16,923 bases of DNA from contig DATNOU010000086.1 of assembly GCA_035601195.1 (NCBI GenBank), positions 1 through 16,923 of the forward strand. Reading direction: 5' to 3'. Numbering within the stretch: position 1 is the stretch's first letter; each line of letters opens with the position of its first letter. Both the position numbers and the translations under genes were made by a program. This document shows, piece by piece, positions 16,327-16,923 of this stretch. The notes beneath the pieces are model-generated. The model had not been told where the DNA came from. It did no database searches and saw nothing but the letters and a program-made list of their open reading frames with translations. Source of the stretch: JAIBJP01 sp035601195. Its GTDB lineage: Bacteria; Actinomycetota; Thermoleophilia; Gaiellales; Gaiellaceae.

Positions 16327-16923
16327 TTGTCTCATGAAGCGCGGCGAACGTCCGTATCGCATCCCCCGTCCGGGGAGAAGGCGCGCCCAAACCCTCGAAT
16401 GAGGGATGCGGCCAGTCGCACTTAGGCCAGAAAGGCAGATGAGCCCGAGCTATGCTGGCATTAGGGACCAGAGGTGGCCGCTGTGGGGTGCGCCAGCGCC
16501 GCGTCGCCGGGCCTCGCTGACGGACGTCGGGAGTCGGGATTCGCATCGAGGCCCATCTCGAGAAAGATCTGCTTGGCGTGCCTCGCCGGTGCGCTCTGCC
16601 ATCGGCGCGTGCTCGCGGTGCTGGCGGGAAGCAAGCGAAACCGCGGCAATTTTCGTGACGCCTGGCGTACGGTCGGAATCCGCATCGAACGATCACCTCG
16701 TCCGGCTCGTAACAGGGTGAGGTCTCGCGAAGCTGCGGACGCGGGTTCGATTCACGCCGCCTCTACCTTTCGCTCAACCAAGCGGCTTACCGGCCGGTCG
16801 ATTGAAGCATCTCACCCGGCCGGTGGGCGGCGGCCTCGCGAGGTGTCGGGCGGGGCGTTAGAGGTCCACCATCTGGCGCTGAGGCCGTTCCTCCGGTCGC
16901 GTCTGCGACGCTCTGGCCTCTTG
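16327..16923. other. Gene-poor stretch at the end of the window
   Basis: I find no supported gene in these 597 bases. Open frames on both strands are Arg/Ser/Ala-rich with no recognisable motif. The stretch holds a 17-nt direct repeat (16533-16549 and 16672-16688, 15/17), copy 4 of the ssrA 3' end (16735-16765) and two palindromic CCGGCCGG sites (16790-16797 and 16816-16823). A minus-strand frame entering from the right edge and ending at TAA 16860-16862 could be the tail of a gene outside the window, but about 20 codons are too few to judge. Confidence 0.5.
16735..16765 (+). repeat. Copy 4 of the ssrA 3' end (att-like direct repeat)
   Basis: These 31 bases match the last 31 nt of ssrA (11358-11388) at 29/31, in the same orientation. 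They include six bases before the T-arm (GCGGAC), the whole T-arm and the acceptor strand to the discriminator A. The differences are one C-to-A in the T-stem and one C-to-T in the acceptor. No tmRNA 5' portion accompanies it. This is the expected geometry of an attachment-site duplicate left by integration into ssrA. Confidence 0.7.

Noticed and set aside
16304..16696. Minus-strand 130-codon frame (and 16406-16720 on plus)
   Set aside because: Composition is Arg/Pro/Ala/Ser-rich without a hydrophobic core or motif, neither has a ribosome site, and the frames overlap on opposite strands.

Overview
The window is high-GC bacterial DNA with strong GC3 bias, GTG and TTG starts, and several genes without a clear Shine-Dalgarno sequence. 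Gene content and order (hpf, secA, prfB, ftsE, ftsX, S41 protease, RNase R-like nuclease, smpB, ssrA) point to an actinobacterium. A deep-branching class such as Thermoleophilia (Gaiellales/Solirubrobacterales-like) is my best guess; that placement is inference, not proof.

Positions 1-10629 are a compact, co-oriented (+) housekeeping block. It opens with the 3' end of a ComF-type phosphoribosyltransferase and a long ribosome hibernation factor (hpf), followed by an unrecognised ORF whose likely CTG start overlaps the hpf stop. Next are secA and, 2 bp later, prfB (release factor 2). prfB is split into two frames at a CTT TGA C programmed +1 frameshift site, so the full 367-residue RF2 needs recoding. 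After about 200 bp containing a possible terminator come ftsE and ftsX (ATGA overlap), a membrane-anchored PDZ-S41 protease, a short RNase II/R-family exonuclease and smpB.

Positions 10610-11432 hold a convergent small membrane protein gene, then a tmRNA gene (ssrA, 11029-11388) with a perfect TATAAT -10 box, a tag reading frame ending in ALAA, and a downstream nested hairpin. The nonstop-rescue parts (RNase R-like nuclease, SmpB, tmRNA) therefore lie within 3.1 kb.

From 11389 to about 16765 the organisation changes to four minus-strand accessory genes: a DUF885-like putative metallopeptidase, a six-TM class III adenylate cyclase, a membrane HD-GYP phosphodiesterase and a secreted protein of unknown function. 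This stretch is punctuated by same-orientation copies of the tmRNA 3' end/T-arm. One copy at 16735-16765 matches the last 31 nt of ssrA at 29/31; two others (around 12692-12752 and 14000-14067) sit between the genes and resemble each other over 51 nt. This looks like an ssrA-targeted, repeatedly built and now integrase-less island, each segment carrying one or two genes, and it is the most unusual structure here. The last 600 bp hold no gene I can support, only repeats and palindromes.
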